DNA of 64,000 nt, taken from Myxococcus stipitatus. GTDB taxonomy: Bacteria; Myxococcota; Myxococcia; Myxococcales; Myxococcaceae. The DNA lies in contig NZ_CP147913.1 of NCBI RefSeq assembly GCF_037414475.1, positions 8,690,501 through 8,754,500 of the forward strand. The letters are read 5' to 3'. The notes under the pieces were generated by a model that worked only from the letters and a program-made list of their open reading frames with translations, did no database searches and was not told where the DNA came from. Of the stretch, positions 1 to 8,130 are shown in pieces (the stretch's first letter is position 1; every line of letters starts with the position of its first letter). The translations under genes and the position numbers were made by a program.

Positions 1-1108
1 CGCCTCCGAAGGTGAGGACGAGCGAGGCCCGGCAGTAGCGCTCCACGCGGCCGCGAAGGAGCGCGCCCGCTGAGCCCTTCTTGAGTCCACCGGACGGGCC
101 GAGGACCTCGAGCAGTCGTTGGTAGATTTCGATGAAGGACTCGCTTCCGAAGACCTTGATGCTGGAGGACTCGGCGGGGTCCAGCACACCGTGGTCGATG
201 TTCCAGGCCTGTCGCCAATGCATCAGCTCCAGCACGGTGACGAGCGAGTGGGCTCGCGCCAGTTGGAGCTGGACCCAGGCTTCATCGAGGACACGCCGGC
301 CCGAAGGCGTCCGCGTCTCACGAGCCCAAGCGAGGGTCTCCTCCAGGAAGTACGCCGCCGCGCCTGGAGACAGGAGGACCACCCGCTCGTGGTTGAGCTG
401 CGTGGTGATGAGCTTCCATCCTTCGTTCTCCTTTCCGACGCGCATGGAGACGGGGACGCGGACCTGGTCGTAGAAGGTGGCGCTGGTGCGGTTGCCTCCA
501 AGCGTCTCGATGGGCGTGATGCTGACCCCGGGGAGTTTGGGGTCCACCATCAGGATGCTGAGCCCCTGGTGCTTGGGCGCATCCGGGTCCGTGCGTACCG
601 CCAGCCAGATGTATCCCGCCTGTTCGGCCATGCTGGTGAACACCTTCTGGCCTGTCACCACATAGGAGTCCCCCTCGCGAACCGCGCGGGTGCGCAAGGC
701 CGCGAGGTCCGTGCCTGCCTCCGGTTCGGTGTAGCCGATGGCGAACTGAAGCTCGCCTCGCAGCATCGCGGGGAGCAACCGCGCCTTCTGCTCATCGGTG
801 CCGTACTTCATCAGCGTGGGGCCGACCGTGCACAGGGTGAGGAAGGGGATGGGGAAGCCTGCTCGCTGGGCCTCGTCGAAGAACAGGAACTGTTCCAGGG
901 CGGGGCGCCCCTGGCCTCCGTGCTCGCGCGGCCAGCCGATGCCGAGCCAACCGTCGGCGCCCAGCTTCCTCAGCGCCTGTGTGTAGAGCGGGCCTCCCCC
1001 CTCGTTCCCCTCGACCTCGTCGAGGAGCTCCGTGGTGACGAGTTGTTGGAAGTAGCTCCGGAGACGGGCCTGAAGCGCGTGCTCCTCGGCGGAGAGCTCC
1101 AGGTGCAT
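1..1108 (-). CDS. Acyl-CoA dehydrogenase, C-terminus beyond window
   Basis: FAD-dependent acyl-CoA dehydrogenase, expected to introduce a C=C bond alpha,beta to an acyl-CoA thioester. Translation of the minus strand starts MHLELSAEEHALQARL and stays open to base 1, about 369 residues. It shows family landmarks: the GYTEPEAGTD loop near residue 125, a FAD/substrate segment VTGQKVFTS, the mid-domain DQVRVPVSMRVGKENEGW and a C-terminal helical region reading EVLGPSGGLKKGSAG. Family members are about 380-400 residues, so only a short tail is missing. The start is supported by an AGGAGA ribosome site, and the gene lies 8 bp after the acyl-CoA synthetase, so both probably belong to one operon. The physiological substrate is unknown; the FadD19-like and thiolase neighbours suggest a sterol-type side chain or branched acyl-CoA. 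Confidence 0.9.
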   Translation of the reverse strand, partial: MHLELSAEEHALQARLRSYFQQLVTTELLDEVEGNEGGGPLYTQALRKLGADGWLGIGWPREHGGQGRPALEQFLFFDEAQRAGFPIPFLTLCTVGPTLMKYGTDEQKARLLPAMLRGELQFAIGYTEPEAGTDLAALRTRAVREGDSYVVTGQKVFTSMAEQAGYIWLAVRTDPDAPKHQGLSILMVDPKLPGVSITPIETLGGNRTSATFYDQVRVPVSMRVGKENEGWKLITTQLNHERVVLLSPGAAAYFLEETLAWARETRTPSGRRVLDEAWVQLQLARAHSLVTVLELMHWRQAWNIDHGVLDPAESSSIKVFGSESFIEIYQRLLEVLGPSGGLKKGSAGALLRGRVERYCRASLVLTFGG

Positions 1109-1116
1109 GGCTTCTC

Positions 1117-2700
1117 CTAGGCGCGCTCCTCGGTGGCGGCGCTCCGGGCCCAGCGATAGTCGGGCTTGCCACTGGGATGACGGACGATGTGGTCCACCAC
1201 TCGGAGTTGTCGGGGGACCTTGTACCCGGACAGCAGGGTACGGCAGTGCTCTCCGAGCACCTCGAGCGAGACGCGATGATTGGGGCGAGGCTCGATGACC
1301 GCCGTGACTCGCTCACCCCAGTGCACGTCGGGCACGCCCACCACCACCGCGTCGCGGATGGCTGGATGGGCCTTGAGTGCTGCTTCGACCTCCTCGGGGA
1401 AGACCTTCTCTCCGCCGCTGTTGATGCACACCGCGCCTCGGCCCAGCACCGTGATGCGGCCGTCCTTCTCGACGGTGGCGAGGTCTCCAGGGAGGACCCA
1501 GCGCACTCCGTCGATGACGAGGAACGTCGCCGCCGTCTTCTCCGGGTCGTTGTAGTAGCCGAGCGGCAGCCGCCCGCGCCTCGCGAGCCTCCCGATGACT
1601 CCCGAGCCCGGCTGCACGGGACGCAGGTCTTCTCCGAGCACCGCGCTGTTCTCGTCCATGTAGAACGCCACGGCCTCGCCGGAGGAGAACGCCGTCCCCT
1701 GATGTCCGGCCTCCGTCGCGCCGAAGTTGTCGAGAATCAAGGTCTCCGGGAGCTGCTCTTGGAGTTGTTGCCGCACCGCGGAGGAGAGGAACGCACCGGA
1801 CGAGGAGATGACCCTCAGGCAGGAGAGGTCATAGGGGGCGCCAGTGGCGCGCGCCTGGGCCAGTGCCTCGGCGAGCGGGCGGGCCATGGCGTCGCCGACG
1901 ATGACCAGCGTGTTGACCTTCTCCGACTGGATGGCCTGGCAGACGCGGTGAGGTTCATAGCTCCTGCCGGGGACGATGACGGCGGTGCCTCCGGAGAAGA
2001 GGGCGATGAAGGCCGCCCACTGGGCCGTGCCGTGTACGAAGGGCGCCGCCGTCAACAGGAGCATGGGGGCCGGCCGGTCTCGAGCCAGAGGAGCCAGTGC
2101 CTCGGGCCGGTCGATGGGCGGGCCTCCCGGATTGCCTCCCTGGAGTCCGGCGTAGAGCACGTCCTCGTGCCTCCACATCACACCTCGGGGCAGGCCTGTC
2201 GTTCCGCCGGTGTAGAGGATGTAGAGGTCGTCACTCGAGCGAGGCTCGAAGTGGCGGTCCGGGGATGCCGTGGCGAGGAGTTGCTCGTATTCGACGTCTC
2301 CTCCGCCGCCGACCCCCACGCGGAGCCGCAGGGTGGGCACGTTCGCGGCGACGGCGGTGACCGTCGCGACCATCTCGTGCCCGTGGACGAGCGCCGTGAG
2401 GTTCGCGTCCTTCATCAGGAACTCGAGCTCGTTCTCGACGTAGCGGTAGTTGATGTTGATGGGGACCGCCCGGAGCTTGAAGAGTCCGAGGAGGCACTCG
2501 AGGAACTCGATGCCGTTGTGCAGGTAGAGCCCCACATGGTCGCCCGCGCGCACGCCACGTGCTCGGAGGGCGTTGGCCAGTTGGTTGGCGCGAGTGTCGA
2601 GCTGTTGGAAGGTGCGACGGTGGACTCCTGCCACGGCGGCGAGCCGTTCCGGCATGAGGTCCGCGAGACTCTCGAACAGGTCGGCGAGGTTGAACGTCAT
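1117..2700 (-). CDS. FadD19/FadD17-like acyl-CoA synthetase
   Basis: ANL-superfamily ligase of 527 residues that should activate a carboxylic acid to its CoA thioester through an acyl-adenylate. The P-loop-like AMP motif YTGGTTGLPRGVMWRHED begins near residue 163. Other hallmarks are GDAMARPLAEAL, the GYYNDPEKT region, INSGGEKVFPEEVEAAL and the C-terminal GKPDYRW containing the catalytic lysine. From memory of the family, these segments resemble mycobacterial FadD19 and FadD17, steroid side-chain CoA ligases, more than general long-chain FadD. It lies between the acyl-CoA dehydrogenase (8 bp) and a thiolase (15 bp). Substrate preference cannot be read from sequence; a C24/C27 steroid-like acid is an inference. 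Confidence 0.9.
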   Translation of the reverse strand: MTFNLADLFESLADLMPERLAAVAGVHRRTFQQLDTRANQLANALRARGVRAGDHVGLYLHNGIEFLECLLGLFKLRAVPININYRYVENELEFLMKDANLTALVHGHEMVATVTAVAANVPTLRLRVGVGGGGDVEYEQLLATASPDRHFEPRSSDDLYILYTGGTTGLPRGVMWRHEDVLYAGLQGGNPGGPPIDRPEALAPLARDRPAPMLLLTAAPFVHGTAQWAAFIALFSGGTAVIVPGRSYEPHRVCQAIQSEKVNTLVIVGDAMARPLAEALAQARATGAPYDLSCLRVISSSGAFLSSAVRQQLQEQLPETLILDNFGATEAGHQGTAFSSGEAVAFYMDENSAVLGEDLRPVQPGSGVIGRLARRGRLPLGYYNDPEKTAATFLVIDGVRWVLPGDLATVEKDGRITVLGRGAVCINSGGEKVFPEEVEAALKAHPAIRDAVVVGVPDVHWGERVTAVIEPRPNHRVSLEVLGEHCRTLLSGYKVPRQLRVVDHIVRHPSGKPDYRWARSAATEERA

Positions 2701-2715
2701 GTCTGCTCCCTTGGG

Positions 2716-3870
2716 CTAGAGCTGCTGACGCGCGACGATCCACATCGAGAAGAACTGCGAGCCACCGCCATAGGCGTGGCCCAGGGCGACCTTCGCGCCG
2801 TCGACCTGATGTGCACCCGCGAGGCCTCGGACCTGGAGCGCGGCCTCCGCGAAGCGCAGCATCCCCGAGGCGCCAATGGGGTTCGTCGAGAGCACACCGC
2901 CCGAGGGATTGACAGGGAGCGAGCCTCCGAGCTCCGTCGCACCATCGGCGGTCATCCGCCAGCCCTCGTCCCGTTCCGCGAAGCCGAGGTTCTCCAGCCA
3001 CATCGGCTCGAACCAGGAGAAGGGGACGTAGAGCTCGGCGACGTCGACTTCCCGGCGGGGCGAAGTGATGCCCGCGAGTTTGTAGAGGGCGGCGGCGCAG
3101 TCCCGGCCCGCTTGGGGGTTCACCTGGTCCCGGCCCGCGAACATCGTCGGCTCGCTTCGCATGGAGGTCGCCCGCACCCACGCGACGGGGCCCGGGACAC
3201 GCCGAGCGGCTTCGTCGTTGGTGAGCACCATCGCGCACGCGCCATCAGAGGAGGGGCAAGTCTCGAGATACCGCAGCGGGTCCCAGATCATCGCCGAGTT
3301 CGCGACGGCCTCGGTGGAGATGTCACGGAGATGCAGATGGGCGTAGGGGTTGAGCAGCGCGTGCTTGCGGTCCTTGACGGCGACTCGCACGCCGATGTCG
3401 GGCGGTGCTCCTGAACGGCGGATGTACGCGCGCACGAGCGGCGCGAAATAGCCCCCCGCGCCCGCGAGCAGAGGCGGCTGGAATGGGTACTTCGGCGAGA
3501 GGGCCCACATGGCGTCGCTCTCGGATTGCTTCTCGAAGGCCACGGCGAGCACACGTGCGTGGATGCCCGCGCGGATGAGATTGACGGCCATGATGGCCGT
3601 GGATCCACCGACGCTGCCGGCGGTATGCACCCGGAGCAGTGGCTTGCCGCCCGCGCCCAGGCAGTCGGCGAGGTAGAGCTCCGGCATCATCACACCCTCG
3701 AACATGTCGGGCGCCTTGCCCAGCACCACGGCGTCGATGTCCTCGAGGGTCAACGCCGCATCGGAGAGTGCCCGGTCCACGGCTTCGCGGACGAGGCCCG
3801 CCAGTGACACGTCGTCTCGTCGTGCCGCGTGCCGGCTCTGGCCCACGCCGATGACCGCGCAGTGCCTCAC
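2716..3870 (-). CDS. Thiolase / SCP-x-type lipid-transfer protein
   Basis: Thiolase-superfamily protein of the non-specific lipid-transfer (SCP-x/Ltp2) type, expected to cleave or form C-C bonds on CoA esters, probably with a DUF35 partner. The GTG at 3870 is preferred because it overlaps the upstream stop as GTGA and gives MRHCAVIGVGQS, the normal family start, and a length of 384 residues. An in-frame extension to 3912 would overlap the neighbouring thiolase gene further. Visible segments include GSVGGSTAIMAV in the nucleophile region, CAMVLTNDEAARR and the C-terminal NPSGGVLSTNPIGASG followed by GHAYGGGSQF. The usual thiolase cysteine after GS is not obvious, as in retro-aldolase Ltp2 relatives. 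It is translationally coupled to the next thiolase upstream in the operon. Confidence 0.85.
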   Translation of the reverse strand: MRHCAVIGVGQSRHAARRDDVSLAGLVREAVDRALSDAALTLEDIDAVVLGKAPDMFEGVMMPELYLADCLGAGGKPLLRVHTAGSVGGSTAIMAVNLIRAGIHARVLAVAFEKQSESDAMWALSPKYPFQPPLLAGAGGYFAPLVRAYIRRSGAPPDIGVRVAVKDRKHALLNPYAHLHLRDISTEAVANSAMIWDPLRYLETCPSSDGACAMVLTNDEAARRVPGPVAWVRATSMRSEPTMFAGRDQVNPQAGRDCAAALYKLAGITSPRREVDVAELYVPFSWFEPMWLENLGFAERDEGWRMTADGATELGGSLPVNPSGGVLSTNPIGASGMLRFAEAALQVRGLAGAHQVDGAKVALGHAYGGGSQFFSMWIVARQQL

Positions 3871-4934
3871 GAGTCCGCCTCCAACACGCAGACCAGGTTC
3901 TGCTGGAGACACGGTCCACTCGTCGCATGGGCGACGGCGCGGTGGGCACTGCCATTCATGATGCGCAGAGCCGCTTCGCCAATCCGGATGAGCCCCGCCG
4001 ACATCAACGGATTCGCGGCGAGTGCTCCACCAGAAGGATTGATGTCCACATCCCCGTCGAGTCCCAGCGCCTCACGGAGGATGAGCTCCTGATGGGTGAA
4101 CGGGGCATGAAGCTCGGCGACGTCCACTTTCCCTTGGGCCACGCCCGCGTTCGCGGCGGCGAGCGCCGTCGAGGGCGAGCGTGTGAGGTCCCTCATGCCC
4201 AGGCCATGGGGCTCGATGCGGTGGTCGACGCCGCGAATCCATGCCGGACGCGACGAGGCCGCGCGCGCCTTGTCGCCCACGGCCAGCACCATCGCCACTG
4301 CGCCATCCGAGATAGGAGGGCAGTCATGACGCCGCAGCGGCGCGATGAAGTACGGAGCTTCGAGGAGCGTCTCGGGGACCATGTCCCCTGACAGTTGCGC
4401 GTTCGGGTTGGACCTGGCGTTCCTCCGGCTGCGCGCGGCCACTTCCGCCAGGGCTCGCTCCGTCGCGCGCCCTGAGTCGAGGAGGGCACGGGCCTGGAGC
4501 GCCGCGAGGCTGATGGCATCCGGCGCCAGCGGCGCCACGTAGTAGGGGTCGAGCTGCATCCCCAGCACATCGCGAGGCTCCCCGAGTGAGGAACGTCCGA
4601 ACGCATAGACCAGCGCGGTGTCCACATCTCCAAGGGACAAGCGCACGCAGGCTTCGTAGAGCGCCCAGGCGCCGTCCATCTCGACATGGGTCTCCTCGAT
4701 GGCTGGACACGCCCCCACCGCGTCGAGCGCGAGGACAAAGGAGAAGGGTAGACCCGTCACGAAGTCCGAGCTCCCGGAAGCCGTGAAGCCAATCTCCTCC
4801 TTGCGCACCCCAGCCTGGCTCAGCGCGTCCTGGATGACCGGCAGCAGCAGCTCCACGTCGTCACGTGCCCACTCCCGCCGTACAGAGGGGCTCTGCGCGA
4901 ACGCGACGATGGCCACCTCTCGCGCCGCCATCAT
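3867..4934 (-). CDS. Second thiolase / SCP-x-type protein
   Basis: Second thiolase-fold protein, 355 residues from the ATG at 4934 (MMAAREVAIVAFAQS). This ATG overlaps the upstream DUF35 stop as TGATG. Longer in-frame versions run into the DUF35 gene and lack family similarity. Recognisable segments are the N-terminal IVAFAQ strand, ISDGAVAMVLAVGDKA, VDVAELHAPFTHQELI and a C-terminal INPSGGALAANPLMSAGL. It differs clearly from its downstream neighbour, so the pair probably forms a heteromer rather than being a recent duplication. Linked thiolase and DUF35 genes act in actinobacterial steroid side-chain cleavage; assigning that activity here is inference. Confidence 0.83.
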   Translation of the reverse strand: MMAAREVAIVAFAQSPSVRREWARDDVELLLPVIQDALSQAGVRKEEIGFTASGSSDFVTGLPFSFVLALDAVGACPAIEETHVEMDGAWALYEACVRLSLGDVDTALVYAFGRSSLGEPRDVLGMQLDPYYVAPLAPDAISLAALQARALLDSGRATERALAEVAARSRRNARSNPNAQLSGDMVPETLLEAPYFIAPLRRHDCPPISDGAVAMVLAVGDKARAASSRPAWIRGVDHRIEPHGLGMRDLTRSPSTALAAANAGVAQGKVDVAELHAPFTHQELILREALGLDGDVDINPSGGALAANPLMSAGLIRIGEAALRIMNGSAHRAVAHATSGPCLQQNLVCVLEADS

Positions 4935-5422
4935 CAGAGATGCTCCATGTACGCGTGGAAGGGCGCATCGGGTTCCCCGGTGGGGCGGAAACATCGGATG
5001 CTCTCGAGCGAGGGCTTTCGCTCCGGACCGGGAACCCACTCCGCGCGCACCCGCAGCCCCATGCGGACCTCCTCCACGGGCAGTCCCTGGAGCAGGTGCG
5101 AGAAGGGAATGTCCGCGCCATCGAGCAGCACGCTGCCGTGGACGTAGGGCAGGGGGAGCGAGCGGTCCGCCAGGGGAATGTTGACGACGCAGAACGAGAC
5201 GAGTGTCCCGGTCTCCGAAACCACCACGTCCTCACTCAGGACCACGCCACATGAAGGACAGGCGCCTCGGGAGGGCACATAGACCTTCGCGCACACAGGA
5301 CAGCGCTGTCCGACGATACGCCCCTCCATGAGCGCGGCGAGGGAGCGCGAGAGTCCTCGTCCCGCGCTGGCCCGATACTCCAGCCGCACGGGCGCGAGAG
5401 ACACGCGAGGCTTCTCGCTCAC
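4934..5422 (-). CDS. DUF35 OB-fold protein with zinc ribbon
   Basis: Small acyl-CoA-associated protein of 162 residues. The N-terminal rubredoxin-like zinc ribbon is visible as CPVC followed by CPSC, spaced for four-cysteine metal binding. An OB-fold follows (VVSETGTLVSFCVVNIPL, then a hydrophobic strand-rich region ending with RCFRPTGEP). In the family such proteins partner thiolase-like or MaoC-like enzymes and bind the CoA moiety. The GTG start at 5422 overlaps the preceding gene by 4 bp (GTGA) and excludes about 70 low-complexity residues of a longer reading frame. It sits directly upstream of two thiolase genes, which are its likely partners. Confidence 0.85.
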   Translation of the reverse strand: MSEKPRVSLAPVRLEYRASAGRGLSRSLAALMEGRIVGQRCPVCAKVYVPSRGACPSCGVVLSEDVVVSETGTLVSFCVVNIPLADRSLPLPYVHGSVLLDGADIPFSHLLQGLPVEEVRMGLRVRAEWVPGPERKPSLESIRCFRPTGEPDAPFHAYMEHL

Positions 5423-5904
5423 GGCGCCTCCTCGCAAGGCTCGAAGCAGGCGATGTCCCGGATGGAGCCCTCGCGCGTCTCGCTCCAGCGCACGCGCACG
5501 TGCATCCCCGTGGACATCCGCTCGGGCAAGCCGGCATCCACGACGTGGAGCATGGAGGAGTTGGCGCCATCGAGGCGCACCAGCGCCCACGCGAAGGGAT
5601 GGGAAAGCGGGTCGCGGTCTCGCGGTTGGCTCACCCACGCCCAGGTCGTCACCACGCCGGTGGCCGCCACCTCGACGAGCTCGACCAGCGGTTCTCCCGT
5701 ACCAGGGGCGTACTCGGGAGGTGGCACGAGCACGTCACCTCCGCGCGTGCGCGCGCCCAGCAGCCGTTTCTCCTGGAGCCCCGCGAGAAACCGCCCGATG
5801 AGTGGGCCGGTGCTCCTCCGATAGGTGTATTCGAGCGTATAGGGCGCGGTGAGGACGCCCGCACCGCTGACAGCTGCCTGGGATTGCTGGCCGCTCGCGC
5901 TCAT
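5419..5904 (-). CDS. DUF35-like OB-fold protein lacking zinc ribbon
   Basis: 161-residue protein related to the adjacent DUF35 protein but without the CxxC pairs: the zinc-ribbon position reads GARTRGGDVLVPPPEYAP. The second half retains OB-fold-like segments (TGVVTTWAWVSQ, FAWALVRLDGANSSMLHVV, GMHVRVRWSE). It is the first gene of a coupled run with the zinc-ribbon DUF35 and two thiolases. The two DUF35 proteins may form a pair in which only one binds metal, as in two-subunit assemblies on acyl-CoA enzymes. Exact role unknown. The 158 bp upstream separate it from the second acyl-CoA synthetase gene on the same strand; no strong promoter is apparent there. Confidence 0.75.
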   Translation of the reverse strand: MSASGQQSQAAVSGAGVLTAPYTLEYTYRRSTGPLIGRFLAGLQEKRLLGARTRGGDVLVPPPEYAPGTGEPLVELVEVAATGVVTTWAWVSQPRDRDPLSHPFAWALVRLDGANSSMLHVVDAGLPERMSTGMHVRVRWSETREGSIRDIACFEPCEEAP

Positions 5905-6062
5905 GGCTCATCCTCATGGCCCAGCGAGGACTGGCGTGACTCCGAGCCTTCATGCGGGCTCGGATGTGATGGATGATGGATGGATATCCAACCGGGGTCG
6001 ACCGAGGTCGCTCGGGATTGGGGACTACCGGGCACTCTCCTTGCTCCGTGGGGTGCTTGCGA

Positions 6063-7586
6063 TTACGAGTCGCGCAGCTTCCGTTTCATGAGCTTGCCGT
6101 TCGGGTCCCGGGGCAGGGCGACGGTGAAGTCGATGGAGTCGGGGCACTTGAACGACGCGAGCCGCTCCCGGCAGAACGAGAGCAACTCCGCCGCGAGCTC
6201 GGGACCTGGCTGGACTCCGGGCACCGGCTCGATGACGGCCTTGATGCGCTCGCCCCACTCGACATCGGGAACGCCGAGGATGGCCGCATCGGCGACCTTG
6301 GGGTGGCAGCTCAGCGTCATCTCGATTTCCGCGGGGTAGATGTTCACGCCCCCGGAGATGATGAAGTCGCTCTTGCGGTCGCGCAGATACAGAAAGCCCT
6401 CGGTGTCGACACAGCCCGCGTCGCCCACGGTGAAGAAGTCCCCGCGCCAGGCGGAGTCCGTCTTCTGCCGGGCCTTGTGGTACTCGAAGCGATGAGTGCC
6501 CATGCGCATGTAGAGGGTGCCGACCTCGCCCGGTCCACACTCGCTTCCATCGTCACGGAGCACGAGCAGGGTCGACATGGGCCACGCCCTACCCACGGTG
6601 CCCGGGTGCGCGAGCCACTGTTCCGGCGTGGCCAGGGTGCCGCCGCCCTCGGTCGCCGCGTAGTACTCGTAGATGACGTGGCCCCACCAGGAGAGCATCC
6701 CCCGCTTCACTTCGATGGGGCAGGGGGCGGCCCCGTGGATGACATGCCGGAGCGAGGACACGTCGGCTCGGTGTTTCACTTCAGCGGGCAGCGCGAGGAG
6801 CCGTTGGAACAGCGTGGGCACCATGTGTGTCGTGGTGACCCGGTGACGCGCGATGAGCTCGAGTGTGCCCTCGGGAGTCCACTTGTCCATCAGCACCACG
6901 GTGTGTCCGAAGTGCAAGTGGTTGGTGCAGAAGTTGAGAACAGCGGTGTGATACAGCGGTGACGTGGTGAGGTGGACGCCATCGTCCCCTGGCGTAATCC
7001 CGAACAGCCCGAGGAACGAAGCGAAGCTCTCCCCGACGCGCTCGGGAGGAACAGGGGCGAGCGGACGGCGCACGCCCTTGGGCTGGCCCGCGGTGCCGGA
7101 GGTATAGGTCATCGTTGCGCCCGCGGTACGTTCCGGTGGAAGGTCATCGGGCTGGCCGGCCTTGAGCGCGGCATAAGCCTCCAGGCCGGGGACATCGCTG
7201 GTGGCGAAGCAGTCCTGCTCCGTCCATCCGAGCAATGCCAGCGCCTTCCGGGTGACGTCTGTCGTGCGGTCGCAGCAGAAGACGGCTCGGGCCTCGCAGT
7301 CCTCCAGGATGTATGCGATTTCGTGCGACGTGAGGTGGGTGTTGATGGGGGTGAGATACCAACCCGCCTGCCAGGCGGCCATGAACAGCTCCAGCATGGC
7401 CACCTCGTTCTTCAGCACCACCGCGAGCGTGTCACCTCTCCGGAAGCCTCGTGCCCGGAGCCCGTGGACCAGCTGGTTCGCCGCGCGGAGGAGTGTCCCC
7501 GCGGAGGTGACACGGCCATCCGGCTCGATGACCGCCGGATGCGACGGAGCCCGCTGGGCGAGCTCCCAGAAGTTGAGGCCTTGCAT
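6063..7586 (-). CDS. Acyl-CoA synthetase (AMP-dependent ligase)
   Basis: ANL-family acyl-CoA synthetase, 507 residues from the ATG at 7586, which follows a strong AGGAGG site; an in-frame ATG 10 codons upstream lacks one. Motifs are the AMP-binding loop MTYTSGTAGQPKGVRRP, the YEYYAATEGGGTL acyl-pocket region, GDAGCVDTEGFLYLRDR, SGGVNIYPAEIE and a C-terminal LPRDPNGKLMKRKL carrying the adenylation lysine. It resembles medium/long-chain or aromatic-side-chain CoA ligases and is only distantly similar to the FadD19-like ligase 3.4 kb away. It leads the minus-strand catabolic run and diverges from the SCP-2/P450 pair; the 199-bp gap between them probably holds both promoters. Substrate unknown. 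Confidence 0.9.
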   Translation of the reverse strand: MQGLNFWELAQRAPSHPAVIEPDGRVTSAGTLLRAANQLVHGLRARGFRRGDTLAVVLKNEVAMLELFMAAWQAGWYLTPINTHLTSHEIAYILEDCEARAVFCCDRTTDVTRKALALLGWTEQDCFATSDVPGLEAYAALKAGQPDDLPPERTAGATMTYTSGTAGQPKGVRRPLAPVPPERVGESFASFLGLFGITPGDDGVHLTTSPLYHTAVLNFCTNHLHFGHTVVLMDKWTPEGTLELIARHRVTTTHMVPTLFQRLLALPAEVKHRADVSSLRHVIHGAAPCPIEVKRGMLSWWGHVIYEYYAATEGGGTLATPEQWLAHPGTVGRAWPMSTLLVLRDDGSECGPGEVGTLYMRMGTHRFEYHKARQKTDSAWRGDFFTVGDAGCVDTEGFLYLRDRKSDFIISGGVNIYPAEIEMTLSCHPKVADAAILGVPDVEWGERIKAVIEPVPGVQPGPELAAELLSFCRERLASFKCPDSIDFTVALPRDPNGKLMKRKLRDS

Positions 7587-7785
7587 GGGGACCTCCTGCC
7601 GGCTCGGGTTCTCCACGCTAGGCGGCAGCTGTCGCGGATGAGTCAGACGCCCAGGAAGGGAGTGTCTCCTTCCGGGCGAGGGACATCATTCATGGTTCGA
7701 TTCCACCCAAAGACATGCACTGGAGTCTGGCTTGACGTGTTCACCAGGGCACTGGCACTTGAGAGGACTTCCCAGGAGGCCCGCA

Positions 7786-8121
7786 ATGCCACGCGTTTCC
7801 AGTGTCAAAGAATACTTCGATACGCTGCCTGCTCGTTTCGTGACGAGTGCGTCCAAGGGCGTCAACGCGGTCTTCCAGTTCAACCTTCCTGGAGATGGAG
7901 GTGGCACGTACCACGTCGAAGTCTCCGACGGGAGCATGGCGGTGCACGAAGGCCCCGCGGCCTCTCCCAGCGCGACGCTCCAGATGAACGCGCAGGACTA
8001 CATCAAGATGGCGAATGGCGAGCTCAACGGGATGATGGCCTTCATGAGCGGGAGCCTCAAGGTGACGGGCAACATGATGCTCGCCCAGAAGCTCCAAGCC
8101 CTCTTCCCGCAGGGGGTCTGA
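7786..8121 (+). CDS. SCP-2 sterol-carrier domain protein
   Basis: Stand-alone sterol-carrier (SCP-2) domain of 111 residues, a hydrophobic-ligand carrier for sterols or fatty acyl-CoA. Visible features are the N-terminal helix (VKEYFDTLPARF), the central strands with ATLQMNAQDYIKMANGEL and the characteristic closing helix GSLKVTGNMMLAQKLQALF. The ATG at 7786 is chosen because AGGAGG precedes it; an 18-codon upstream extension has no family similarity. It is 9 bp from a P450 gene on the same strand, so the carrier may present its ligand to that P450. It also supports the lipid/sterol theme of the divergent acyl-CoA genes. Confidence 0.9.
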   Translation: MPRVSSVKEYFDTLPARFVTSASKGVNAVFQFNLPGDGGGTYHVEVSDGSMAVHEGPAASPSATLQMNAQDYIKMANGELNGMMAFMSGSLKVTGNMMLAQKLQALFPQGV

Positions 8122-8130
8122 CACGCGGCC

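Noticed and set aside
119-1120. Long plus-strand open frame of 333 codons
   Set aside because: The minus strand encodes a clear acyl-CoA dehydrogenase here; the plus frame is low-complexity and has no family similarity.
1177-3414. 745-codon plus-strand open frame
   Set aside because: Antisense to the FadD19-like and thiolase genes; rich in Arg/Glu/His, typical of a shadow frame in high-GC DNA.
7732-7760. Possible TTGACG promoter box before the SCP-2 gene
   Set aside because: No acceptable -10 box at the correct spacing; not reported as a promoter.
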